From positions 14,706,940-14,770,939 of the forward strand of contig OZ024786.1 of the NCBI GenBank assembly GCA_964017065.1: a stretch of DNA of 64,000 nucleotides, given 5' to 3'. The notes beneath the pieces were generated by a model that saw only the letters and a program-made list of their open reading frames with translations, had not been told where the DNA came from and did no database searches. The position numbers and the translations under genes were made by a program. Of this stretch, positions 44,575 through 55,917 are shown one piece after another (position 1 is the stretch's first letter; the number at the start of each line of letters is the position of its first letter). This stretch comes from Haliclona indistincta. Lineage: Eukaryota; Porifera; Demospongiae; Haplosclerida; Chalinidae.

Positions 44575-46550
44575 CAGTTCCTTTGATGAGTTCCTTTGAT
44601 GAGTCCTTCACATGTGCGACTGAATGAGATGTTCGTCTTAGGTCGGCTGTCTCTTAATTTCTCACCTGTTCTATGCTCTGCTATTGAATGCCCCCGCTCT
44701 GGTATTGAAGATATCGTTCTGATAGTGTCGTTTATGGTTGACGGGCAATCAGTGTCTTCACAAATGTTGCAAGAAAGGTGCAAATTTTCTTGTTTCAGCT
44801 TATATTGAGCCGTACATAAATGTGCGGTATGAGCCTGTTGTTAATGAAGAAAATAACTCAAATGTTGCTGCTCATCTCGAAATGAAAAGACCATATGCAG
44901 GTGCTGCTCAACTGCTTTATCACCGCTCTCAACAGCCCTTGATGAGACAATCATCAGCTCAACGTCCTAGGCAAGACTTTCATAGAGCTCCTCAGCTCAT
45001 CAGGTCGGGTAGATAAACTGACGCTCAACTGCTTAGTTATGCCTCGGTGGGCGGAGCCACGGGGCATACAGTAGTCGTGTTGTGTATCTGTCTGTCTGTC
45101 TGTCGGCAGGATTTCTCGTCGCTCGCTGAAAGCTAAGCGCTGAAACGTGCAACACAAGCTAAAGTCGATATTTGCTTGAAAATGAATTGTAAGGATTTTG
45201 GTTCTAAGGCTCTGTTCGTGAGTTATAGCATGGTTATAGCGTAATTGCTTACCTCGCGATCGCCGGCTGGCGATTTAGTTGCTGATGTAAAGACAACATT
45301 GTCTATTGCTGGCTGCCTTACAGCTAGTGAGTTCGCCTTTACTTCAGAACAGCACGGCAGACTTGTATATGAAGCTGCGTTCTAGAGTTATGGCGTAGCT
45401 TTGCTTACCTAGCGATCGATGCCGATGGCCGTTGCTGGCGATCTAGAGTTCTCCGTAGACAAAACTATCCACAGTTGACTGCCTAGAAGCTGATAGGTTA
45501 CTAAAGAAATTGTGTAAGCAAGCTATGGACGCTAACTCGCTCGTTGTACGTGCTGTGCCCTGAACAATATAGACACGCCCAGTTGAATTAGTGGTCAGCA
45601 CTGATTGGCTTCTAATTGCATAACTATTATACTGCATTGTGATTGCTCTACGGAAAGGTACAACTGCTGCAGTTTAACTTTAGTGTGTATGTTTGTAACA
45701 GCAACTGCTAAATAATAAGCTCAAGATCATGTTCAACTAGCAACAGCAGACTTTCAGTACTGCTTGTGTATTTTCAGTTCAGCGTATTTAGTCAGACAGA
45801 CATGTATGCATAACATTCCACCGAGGCATAAGCACCTTCGGTGCCTAGTTGGTTAGGAAAGCAGATAAGACGTACTGCAACTCTATCTCCAACTGCTCAA
45901 CCTCCTAGACAAGTCTTTCCATTAGCTACTCAAGCCGCCAATCATTCTCCCACTCTTACATATGCAGCCACTGGACCCTCATCACGAGCTGTTGGAAGAC
46001 GACCATTAAAACGTGCTCATGCTCGAACGCAGAAATTGCAACAATTCTCAAAGTTTCAAAGAGATGAGTTTGTTAAAGCTGCAGAGTATTGCCAAGCAGC
46101 ACAAATCCAGCATCAGCCTGCTAAACCCAAATGTCAGCCTCTTGAACCCAAATGTCATGCAGTCTTTGCAAACAGCACATCCAGGAGTACTTGCTGTAAG
46201 ACAGGCGTCTGAACCTGTTCCATTGCAACGAGAGTATTCTGACGACAGCTCCGATGAACCTGATGGGAACGTTGCATTGAAGCTGGTGTCTTGTGATGGA
46301 GGCATTGTACAAGAAGAAACAGCCAAGGAGGGATACTTTACTGAGTTGGTCGAGGAGTCAGATGAGCTATCGTGGATAGTAACTATCAGCGTACCATGTC
46401 TACCAGACTATCAAACACTAGTAGTGAGAAACAAAATGACTGGAATCATTGCATCTGAAGCTGCAGAAGTGACTTATAAAATTATTTTGAAAAGCGTGTT
46501 TAACATGTTATTCTTTATTTTGTCCAATAATTATTTTTTGCAGGTTTGAT
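44575..46550 (+). pseudogene. TRIM C-terminal domain copy, interrupted by a transposon
   Basis: Duplicate of 27096-28266 with the same frameshifts plus a TGA-type change (GATAAACTG near 45011) and an 807-bp insertion at 45039. The Gln/Arg/Pro-rich insert and the MITE-derived hydrophobic tail (FNMLFFILSNN) are conserved. Confidence 0.7.
45039..45845. mobile_element. Second copy of the GGCACCGAAGG element, 807 bp
   Basis: Minus-oriented relative to 6177. Starts ATGCCTCGGTGG and ends CACCTTCGGTGCC, with TAGTT on both sides (45034-45038 and 45846-45850). The empty site is present in the sister block at 27549-27560 (GCTTAGTTGGTTAGG). This dates the insertion after the block duplication. Confidence 0.8.
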
Positions 46551-47032
46551 ACCTTTTTATTAATTATCTTTAGCGTTTGCCTAAGAAAACATACAAATTT
46601 TGTTCAAATTTGACAATGGATGCCTAAATTTAGGCACCTTTGATATAAAACGATCTAATTTTAGATCAAAACTGAAACATGAGCTGCCTAAATTTAGGCA
46701 TGCTAGATTTCTAGAGTCCACTATAAAGCCTAAATTTAGGCAGTGATGTCTAAATTGTTTACATGTGTACCTAAACTTAGGCAAGTGCGCCTAAATTTAG
46801 GCATGCATGCCTAAATTTAGGCATGCTGTCCTATATTGCTAAAAATATGTGATAAATTGCACCAATTTAGGCAAAAATGCCTAAATTTAGGCATCGTATG
46901 CCTAAATTTAGGCACGCATTATGAAAGTTTGGTTGTTTTTACCAATTTTCTTAGGTATGCGCTAAAGATTTTCTATCAAAATTAATGGTCTAAAACCTGC
47001 AAAAAATAATTGGACGAAACAAAAATAACGTG
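46508..47032. mobile_element. Second copy of the GCCTAAATTTAGGC MITE
   Basis: Nearly identical to 28219-28747, with the same palindrome series (46620-46912). It was duplicated with the block, not inserted independently. Confidence 0.65.
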
Positions 47033-47139
47033 TTGTTTGTATAATGCTACGAGTTTGTACAAATTTAATCTGACCGCAAAAATAAATTGCGGCCAGATTA
47101 AAGTCAAAAATAATAGATCATCCGACTGACTCAGCATAG

Positions 47140-47262
<123 letters not shown>

Positions 47263-48870
47263 ATTTTTGTTGGGGGTTGGTTGGGTTTTTTTTGTCAACA
47301 CATATATTATTAATTGGATTATTGATAGCAGGCTGTTATATGTTAGTGCGCTTATATGTTTACAGCTGCTCTCTGGTATAGAAATAGTACACAGTTCATT
47401 CCTTCCTTGCGAGCACTTCAACTTAAGGACAAACACTTAGAAATAACACCACATTGGAGAAAACCGAGCTGTTGCAAACGTTTGGAAAAACAAAAAAGTT
47501 TGAGCTAGTGTCCAACTACTAAGTAAACGTTTTATGATTCCAAACTGACCTTGTTCGTATGCATGCATTTGCAGCCAATAGCTAGAGTCAACTTAGGCTG
47601 CTCGAGCATGGATAAATGTTAAATTCAATCGAGTGTATATTCAGTTTTAACCATGCATGAATGCATATCTAGCTAGTATAGCTTGTAGTCAATGTTACAG
47701 TCAACCTATAAAAACCATGATGTTGAGGCTGAGCTATCATGCTGAAAGCTTCCAATACAATACACAAAGGCAAAGTTAAAATGCCAATTCTTGTGAGCGT
47801 ATAATGATACCTGACAGTTATGTATGACTGACGTGATAATGAGTTATAGCTACCTGTACGTTAGCAACGCTAACTTATTATTATTTCTGACTTTACAGCA
47901 CTTACAGAGAATTGAAGATAATGATACATAATAAAAGATACATAATAGATACATAATACATAATATACATAATAACAGATACATAATAACAGAAACTGAA
48001 GATAGTGCTGAAGGACAACCCCACATTAAGTGAGACTGCCTTGAAATTAATGTTAAACTGCTAAAGTAAAGTTAGGTGAATTAGAAAATGAAGAAATACA
48101 AGGACAGGACTTGCTACAAGCCGCATGCGTGAAACGATACTAGCAAATTGAGTATGACATAATATCGGTCATAGCTACACCAATGCAGTTTGATCCTCAC
48201 TAGTAAAAAGTGAACAGGTTTTGTCTCGCGGTATGCAATACTTTAGCAATCCAAGAAATCTTAGCTATCTAGCTGTCATTATGATTCAATATAGACATGA
48301 TCAACTTAGTTCAACAGCAGACTCAATCATTAATGCCCTTGTAACATCAGCTAGTATAGACCCCGCCGGGAATTTGTCCATTCGGGTTTGACTAGTGAAG
48401 TTCGAATTCTACTGAAATAGCACAAACTAAAATACCCACAATCATGCATAGCCCCATACCTAGATTTTGACATCTCTCTCGGTAGTCACATGCACACTTG
48501 CACAATATAATTGAGCTGCAATTTAGGTGGTGAGCAGTACTGCTTTGTCTTAGTTGTCCGTATGGTGTGTATGTAAGTTTTTGCTGGGAGACAGGCTGCA
48601 CTGATGACTGTAAGTGTTCTTTAGTACTTGGCATGGAGAACAATGCTATTACAAGGTGTGCAATACATGTGAAAGACGACCACATGAATAACCGGTAAGG
48701 TGTTAGATTAGGTAAGTATAGTCTGACTTGCAGTGAGCTAGCTACAACTGTTCCGTTAAGTTCAGGAGATATTAAAACTATTACGTATTCATGCACTTTG
48801 TTCACGTTTCCTTGTGACTATTGTATAGTAGTTATGCTGAGCTCACGTGAGATATCTGTCTTTGTCGTCG
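47263..48870. other. Spacer and 5' flank of secreted gene, no gene seen
   Basis: Homologous to 28978-30850 but without the CACTA-like MITE. A local ATACATAAT repeat lies at 47925-47985. No coding sequence is supported. Confidence 0.45.
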
Positions 48871-48876
48871 TACGTG

Positions 48877-48884
48877 TATAAAAG
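48877..48884 (+). promoter_or_regulatory. TATA box of second secreted gene
   Basis: TATAAAAG, 84 bases before the ATG at 48961, identical in position to the first copy. Confidence 0.65.
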
Positions 48885-48960
48885 GCCCAGTGTCTCAGGT
48901 ACACTTCACAAGAAGAGCCAATAAAGACCGAAAAGACTATACCGAAAAGCAACTTCCAAG

Positions 48961-50488
48961 ATGACTTCTTTCAAAGGAATTGTGCTGTTTGCAGCTGTTT
49001 TTATTGCTGCCTGCACAGGTAAAACTGCCGCATGCGATGTAGCAATGCATGCACATTTGCAGTCACAATAATTATTATAGTAATCTTCTTCATGTTCAAG
49101 GAATTGAAGCAGGTTGCAAGGATTACGATGGTGGATCCACACGTCTGTGTGTGAACATAGAATCAACACGTTCTGGTACTATTGGTCATGGATGGTCATG
49201 TTCTGGTACGTAGGCATGCCATGTATTTGCATGTGCAGCATGTTGTATTACCATGCATTCTGCACTGTGCATTATTCCTGCTTGTAATTTCTTCAGAAAA
49301 TACTGAACGCATCATTGTAAGAGTAGGTGGCACAGATGTTTATGATCATTGTGAAAATGGACCACCTGCAGGTTAGTGCATATAGGCTAAAGTGTTCCAC
49401 ATGAAGAGAGGGAATAATTGTGTGTTTGACAGTTTGCTTGATTTATTTAGAATCATTTGTCCAAGAGTTAAGATGCATGTATCATTTTGATCCACTGAAT
49501 CTTATGCTTTATATAGCTTCTTGTCAGATAACACTCACGTGACAGAAATTTGAAAGACAGGCAGCCATTTGGAAAAACACGTTAGGGAACAAATCTCAGG
49601 GGCTACTGGTAGTTAGGCTCTGTTACCGCTGCATTGAAGCTTTAACGTACCTCGGATGCTTATCTATTGGCAACGAGATTAGTCCCAATCAGTGCTACAT
49701 CGGCGGCAGAGAGCAACAGTTGGTTCACGACGAGCCTATCGTTAGGAAGAGGAATTTCAGTTCTACTGGTAGTTAAGCTATAAAACTTTATAACTGCAAT
49801 GCTAAAACGTTAATCATGAAAGTAGATCTCACCTAGCGTCTCTAGAAGCATATACAGCGACAAGCGCGACTTCACTCTGCAAGAGAGCAGGTTTTGGTGG
49901 CCATTTTGTTTGGTACAATGTATTTTTTGCTATTGACGTGACATCATACATTCCTAACATTATTCCCTCTCTTCGTGTGGAACACTGTAAATGATTTCGG
50001 CATTGCAACTTAAAAATTGATACACTGATCTCAGTTCACGTGCTGACGTACGTATACTTTTATTCAAAATTTGAAGTGTATGCATACATTCAGCAGTGCT
50101 GCATGCATGCATCGTCTTGTTACATCATTCAGTATTGCTAACCAGCAGGCTCTACATAGCCAACCATAAATGATTATTATAATTATCATTCTACAGAATT
50201 TGTTGCGGATGATCCTACAGAGGTAGTAAGTAAGTTTCACTAAGCAGTTTAAACTCCATGATGCACTGATGTAATATTATGTAGCTGAAAGCTGTAGCCT
50301 GTCTAGCGGTAAACGACTTTGCATCTATGTGAAATCAGATGGGCAGGAACAGTGGTACTGTAGTGATGACAGTGAGTTACTGCGCACAGTAAAGTACAAA
50401 ATTTTACTAATAATATTATGTTGCTCAAGGTGATGTCAATTTAATGGATGTGCAACTAGGAGGTGTCAACAAGTACATTTGCCGCTAA
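48961..50488 (+). CDS. Small secreted protein with two four-cysteine repeats, second copy
   Basis: Exons 48961-49018, 49101-49205, 49297-49371, 50197-50229, 50285-50371, 50430-50488; 138 residues; all introns phase 1 GT-AG. The predicted protein differs from the copy at 30939 at one place that I see (Thr67 for Ala67). The first three exons lie exactly 18,022 bp downstream of the first copy. Signal peptide and both four-cysteine units are intact. The very high identity suggests recent duplication or gene conversion. Confidence 0.75.
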
Positions 50489-50795
50489 TAGTCAGCATGA
50501 GACTCTGGCTACAGGACTGCTTCAATATGGCTTAAATAATAGTATACATGCATGCATGCATTGATTCCACATTGATTATTTTCTCTGAATCATTAATTAC
50601 CTTTTCATATCTAAGCGGCACGTTCTATATGTATTGGATATCCCGTTATGATCTCATGCACATTTCTTTCAGGCACCACTCCCTCTACTACAATACCTGT
50701 AGTTACCTCGTATAGCTAACAGAACAATGAACATGCTCGACTCGCTAGTGCATGAAATATATTATGTTATAGACTTTGCGACACATAATGTCACT

Positions 50796-51270
50796 ATGGT
50801 GGAGTTGGTGTTTATAAGGAGGATATAGAGGAGCATCTGAAGTGTGCTATCTGTCTGGAGTTGTTCCAGGACCCGCGAAACTCACCCTGTCAAGACATGT
50901 TCTGCCAAGAGTGAGTACAGCACTCTCTGATAGAGGAGAACCACTCATGCAGTAAGTGTCCCATGTGTGAGGGGGGCGGGGCTACTGCCTGTGAACAAAA
51001 TTAATGTGCTCTGCAAGGAAACTCAAGAGACTACAGCAGCAATGAGAGGACAATGGTGGACCACATCAGCTAGTCGAGTGTATAAGTCGTGTGGGGAGCA
51101 GGCCGGACCAGTGGTTGCATGGTGTGAGTACTGTTCACATGCATCATACCATGCATGATCTGTCAACAATATGCTTCGATCAAACAGCTCAAGAAAATGA
51201 CTAGTTTGTGAAAGCAACATGTTGAGCGCAAAAAAGAAAGAATAATTATTGTCTTTAAAGTCGCCATTAT
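50796..51270 (+). pseudogene. TRIM-like RING/B-box relic
   Basis: Third near-identical copy of the relic at 928 and 32772, with the same early stop. Confidence 0.75.
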
Positions 51271-52186
51271 CCTTTGAATTTACTTATGTCTAATGCGGCA
51301 TGAGCTTGCCTAGCCAAAACAATTATAATTGTTTTAATTCATTACTGTTTTTTGGGGTCTATACCTATACATGCCCACACAAATTGATAATGTAAAGATG
51401 GTCTCATCCCAGAAGTAGACGCGATAAGTTAGTGGCTGCTCAAGATAACAAACTGATGGAGGGATCGAAGGACTATACCGCTCTGGAGGGAACATAGTCT
51501 ACGATGCACTGAACTCATGGTAACACACAACTATAGTGCTCTTCAAGTTGAACAGGCTTTTTTGCTTTGAGACTACAATCTGTACCCAATCTATCCTATC
51601 TAGCCTATCAAGGCTGGACTATACAATCTAGTCCAGCCTGGATACACAATTGCTAAAAGAAACACATGTATTCGCATAATATCTGTAGCAAGTTGGGATT
51701 TCATGCATGCATCGGTTACTTGCCAAATAAAAAAAAACTATTTTTGATCATTATTATTTTATTGATCACTTCAACCCATCTATCTTATGTTCGTTTGACA
51801 TCTCCTGTCCTTGTTCTAAATGTATTTCCTACTTTTCTAATTCACCAACTTTATTCTAGCTGTTTAACACTGATTTTTTACTGAAAGGCTGTCCCCGCAC
51901 TATATGTGGGGCATCTTTCAGCGCCAACTTCAGTTCCTGCTATTTATGTATCTCTTTTTTGTTTGTCACCACTATCTCCAATTGTTTATTTGCTGTAGAG
52001 CCAGAGCATATAATAATAATAATAAATTATTATTTCCAACCGGCTGAGCGCAATTTTTATGATTAGTTCAATAGTGTAGATCATCAAAGAAAATGCTGGT
52101 GACATGCATATAGTAGCTTTGTATCTATATGGAAAGGGCTTCAAGCAACAAGGACCGTGAGTACGTGTGGTACTGCAGTGCTACAT
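51271..52186. other. Spacer shared by duplicated blocks, no gene seen
   Basis: Homologous to 1401-2330 and 33256-34160. No coding sequence is supported. Confidence 0.5.
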
Positions 52187-52466
52187 CAGGCCCGGCGCAC
52201 CCAACAGGGCAGACCCGGCACGTGCCGGACCAATAATTTTGGGCCACGATTATACAAAAGCACTTTCCTTACGTTGCCACGAGCTAAACTGTGGCCATAG
52301 TCACTCTACGAGTCAGTATAAACTTGTTTCGTAGACAGAGACTCTCGTCACACGCGACCAAAACATTGAACACAATGAACAGATTGCAAAGGGGCGGAGT
52401 CATACGCAATAAATATGAATATTAATGAGCTGCCGGTCCAATGAAAATTTGCTTCCGCCGGGCCTG
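52187..52466. mobile_element. 280-bp MITE with CAGGCCCGGCG ends
   Basis: Ends CAGGCCCGGCG and CGCCGGGCCTG with TACAT on both sides (52182-52186 and 52467-52471). Empty sites are present in the sister blocks at about 2320-2330 and 34157-34166 (GTGCTACATGGACC). CAGGC-type ends recall hAT elements, though the duplication is five bases. It sits about 90 bp upstream of the TRIM start. Confidence 0.8.
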
Positions 52467-52521
52467 TACATGGACCGGCCGACTTGCAACCCGGCATAAT
52501 CCATTTTGATGACGTATTAAC

Positions 52522-52539
52522 CACGTGCAATCCCACGTG
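52522..52539. promoter_or_regulatory. Paired CACGTG E-boxes
   Basis: CACGTG at 52522-52527 and 52534-52539, 13 bases before the ATG at 52553, as in the sister copies. Confidence 0.5.
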
Positions 52540-52552
52540 GTTGGTTATAATT

Positions 52553-53977
52553 ATGGATGACCTGAAGTGTGGTATCTGTCTCGAGTTGTTCCAGGACCCG
52601 CGGAGTCTGCCCTGTCTACACACGTTCTGTCGAGATTGTATACAGCGCTCACTGAACGAGGAGAACCACTCGCTGAAGTGTCCCGTGTGCCGCGCTAAAC
52701 ACGAACTAAGCGAGAGGGCGGATCGAGCTACTCCCTGTGAACCAATATGCTCTACAAAAACTACCACTCAAGAGACTACAGCAGCAACGAGAGGACAATG
52801 GTGGACCACACCAGCTAGTCGAGTGTAAGTCGTGTGGGGAACAGGCCGGACCAGTGGTTGCTTGGTGTGAGGACTGTGACGCTATGATCTGCCAACAATG
52901 CTCAAGTCAACACGAGAAAATGTCGATTCTGCGTGGGCATGTTATTAAACCAGTTAAGAAGTTTAGACAAGGTTCAAGCGAATCAACAGCTGAAGGAAAC
53001 GGGAGTGAATCAACAGACCTGCCTCCTGATCAGAAACTGAACACATTTTCCAAATGCTTGAGGCATGAAAACGAGAGATTGAAGTACTTGTGCATTAGTT
53101 GTTCTGAACTGGTTTGTTCAGATTGTCTATTGCTGGGATCGCATGCAGGGCATCACAAAGAATTGTTAGATGGAGCTCGCCCAAGCCTGGAGACTAAAAT
53201 GGGTCAGTTGGTTGCCGTCACAGGACACAAGAAACAAGAATTCAGTGAATACTTGGAGAGGGTTAAGAGAGCTGAAGGCAAGGCGTTGGATTATAAAGAG
53301 CTTATGGAGACTAAGGTGAACGTATTGTTTGATGGTATCGTAGCAAGAGTGGAGGCACAGAGGAATGAAGCTCTTCAGAATGTGTCAAAAGAAGTGAAGG
53401 AGATCTGGTCACAGAAGGAGATGATGGAGGTCAGTCTGGCTCAACTAGACAGCTTCACTAAATTTGCTGAGAACACCCACAAGTGTACGACTAATACAAG
53501 CTATGTAGCAATGGCAGCTCAAGGTGTCAAGCTGATGGAACGACTGAAGTATACGCACGGAAATGATTCAGTTCTAAATCAGAGGATTCACATTGGGTCG
53601 AATTTTCATGACGAAGATCCTCACTTACCACAGCTGTTTTCACTTGGTCTGCCTTCACTCGAGTTCTCGCCAGCTCCGGGAACTGAATTGCCTAATCTTA
53701 TCCACGGCTTCAGGAACATGTACAGCATAGACGTGACGTTGGTAGCTGGAGGACAACCGGTGCTGTTTCCATCGATACTGATTGACAACTGTAGCCTTAA
53801 AGTTATAGTTGTTTATTGAGGTAGGCAATGGCGTCCTGATGTCAGAAAAAAGATCGGTCATCTTGGAGTATTTGTTTGAAGTTTACTTGTAGCGAAGAAA
53901 CAGCGTTGCCATTGCTTCTTAAGTGCCAGGTTTCAGGAGCTGTTTCTATTAAGACTAACATCATGTATGACACATAA
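52553..53977 (+). pseudogene. TRIM-like E3 ligase with three lesions
   Basis: Paralogue of 34246. The RING is intact. Four extra bases (GCGGATCGAGC) near 52722 shift the frame before B-box 1. CGA is TGA at 53817-53819 in the C-terminal domain. One A is missing from a seven-A run near 53850 (compare 55571). The terminal TAA at 53975-53977 is conserved. The middle frame (52737-53819) still encodes B-boxes, coiled coil and most of the C-terminal domain without a RING. Confidence 0.8.
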
Positions 53978-54272
53978 CTATCATGTACTCATTTATGCTG
54001 CATACTGATCTGCTTATTGCAGTATGCATGATGACGGCTGCTCTTGTTTAGCATTTTGGTATAACTTGGTTACTGCTGTTTTGATGACTATCCTGCACAT
54101 GCGAACTCCTTGTACGTTACGTCAAAGTTTCATAATTACAGTATACGTATTTTGCAATGTAAAATTTCCCATTTTTGTCAAGATAGGGTAAAAATTTTGT
54201 TGCTCAAATAAATTATAAGGGAGTGGGAGAAATTTTTTGCGCATTGAGAACCGGTACAAAAGTCGATACGGT

Positions 54273-55703
54273 ATGGCCACATGCATTGAAGATCTGAAGT
54301 GTGGTATCTGTCTGGAGTTGTTCCAGGACCCGCGGAGTCTGCCCTGTCTACACACGTTCTGTCGAGAGTGTATACAGCGCTCACTGAACGAGGAGAACCA
54401 CTCACTGAAGTGTCCCGTGTGCCGTGCTAAACACGAGCTAAGCGAGGGGGCGGAGCTACTGCCTGTGAACCAATATGCCCAACAAGAACTACAACTCAAG
54501 AGACTACAGCAGCAACGAGAGGAAAATGGGGGACCACACCAGCTAGTCAAGTGTAAGTCGTGTGGGGAACAGGCCGGATCTATGGTTGCTTGGTGTGAGG
54601 ACTGTGACGCTATGATCTGTCAACAATGCTCAAGTCAACACGAGAAAATGTCGATTCTGCGTGGGCATGTGATTAAACCGGTTAAGAAGTTTAGACAAGG
54701 TTCAAGCGAATCAATAGCTGAAGGAAACGACAGTGAATCAACAGACCTGCCTCCTGAGAAACTGAACACATTTTCCAAATGCTTGAGGCATGGAAACGAG
54801 AGATTGAAGTACTTGTGCATTAGTTGTTCTGAACTGGTTTGTTCAGATTGTCTATTGCTGGGATCGCATGCAGGCCATCGTAAAGAATTGTTAGAAGGAG
54901 CTCGCCCAAGCCTGGAGACTAAAATGGGTCAGTTGGTTGCTGTCACAGGACACAAGAAACAAGAATTCAGTGAATACTTGGAGAAGGTTAAGAGAGCTGA
55001 AGGCGAGGCGTTGGATTATAAAGAGCTTATGGAGACTAAGGTTAACATATTGTTTGATGGTATCGTAGCAAGAGTCGAGGCACAGAGGAACGAAGCTCTC
55101 CAGAATGTGTCAAAAGAAGTGAAGGAGATCTGGTCACAGAAGGAGATGATGGAGGTCAGTTTGGCTCAACTAGACAGCTTCACTAGATTTGCTGAGAACA
55201 CCCACAAGTGTACGTCTGATACAAGCTATGTAGCAATGGCAGCTCAAGGTGTCAAACTGATGGAACGACTGAAGTATACGCACGGAAATGACTCAGCTCT
55301 AAACCAGAAGATTCACATTGGGTCGAATTTTCATGACGAAGATCCTCACTTACCACACCTGTTTACATTTGGTTTGCCTTCGCTCGATTTTTCTCCAGCT
55401 CCACGAACTGAATTGCCTAATCTTATCCACGGCATCAGGAACATATACAGCATAGACGTGACGTTGGTTGCTGGAGGACAACCTGTGCTGTTTCCATCGA
55501 TACTGATTGACAACTGTAGCCTTAAAGTTATAGTTGTTTATCGAGGTAGGCAATGGCGTCCTGATGTCAGAAAAAAAGATCGGTCATCTTGGAGTATTTG
55601 TTTGAAGTTTACTTGTAGCGAAGAAACAGCGTTGCCATTGCTTCTTAAGTGCCAGGTTTCAGGAGCTGTTTCGATTAAGACTAACATCATGTATGACACA
55701 TAA
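54273..55703 (+). CDS. TRIM-like RING/B-box/coiled-coil protein, intact ORF
   Basis: 476 residues from ATG 54273 (MATCIEDLKCG), one exon. Complete RING at about residues 10-50, B-box 1 (KCKSCGEQ, CEDCDAMICQQC), B-box 2 (CLRHGNE, CISC, CSDCLLLGSHAGH), coiled coil, and C-terminal domain from LFTFGLPSLDFSP to SGAVSIKTNIMYDT with the SSW motif intact. Residues differing from 34246 cluster in the linker and C-terminal part. The 5' flank resembles that of 4124 and 57979 while the body resembles 34246, so the gene may be a recombinant. Expected role: E3 ubiquitin ligase, target unknown. Confidence 0.85.
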   Translation: MATCIEDLKCGICLELFQDPRSLPCLHTFCRECIQRSLNEENHSLKCPVCRAKHELSEGAELLPVNQYAQQELQLKRLQQQREENGGPHQLVKCKSCGEQAGSMVAWCEDCDAMICQQCSSQHEKMSILRGHVIKPVKKFRQGSSESIAEGNDSESTDLPPEKLNTFSKCLRHGNERLKYLCISCSELVCSDCLLLGSHAGHRKELLEGARPSLETKMGQLVAVTGHKKQEFSEYLEKVKRAEGEALDYKELMETKVNILFDGIVARVEAQRNEALQNVSKEVKEIWSQKEMMEVSLAQLDSFTRFAENTHKCTSDTSYVAMAAQGVKLMERLKYTHGNDSALNQKIHIGSNFHDEDPHLPHLFTFGLPSLDFSPAPRTELPNLIHGIRNIYSIDVTLVAGGQPVLFPSILIDNCSLKVIVVYRGRQWRPDVRKKDRSSWSICLKFTCSEETALPLLLKCQVSGAVSIKTNIMYDT

Positions 55704-55917
55704 CTATCATGTACTCGTTTATGCTGCATGCTGATCTGCTTATTGCAGTATGCATGATGACGGCTGCTCTTGTTTAGCATTTTGGTATAACTTGGTTACT
55801 GCTGTTTTTTGATGATTATATCCTGCACATGCGACCTTCGTGTACGTTACGTCAAAGTTGTATGATTATTGCAGTAAACGTATTGCAATGTAAATTTTTT
55901 TACGTTTTTGTCAAGAT

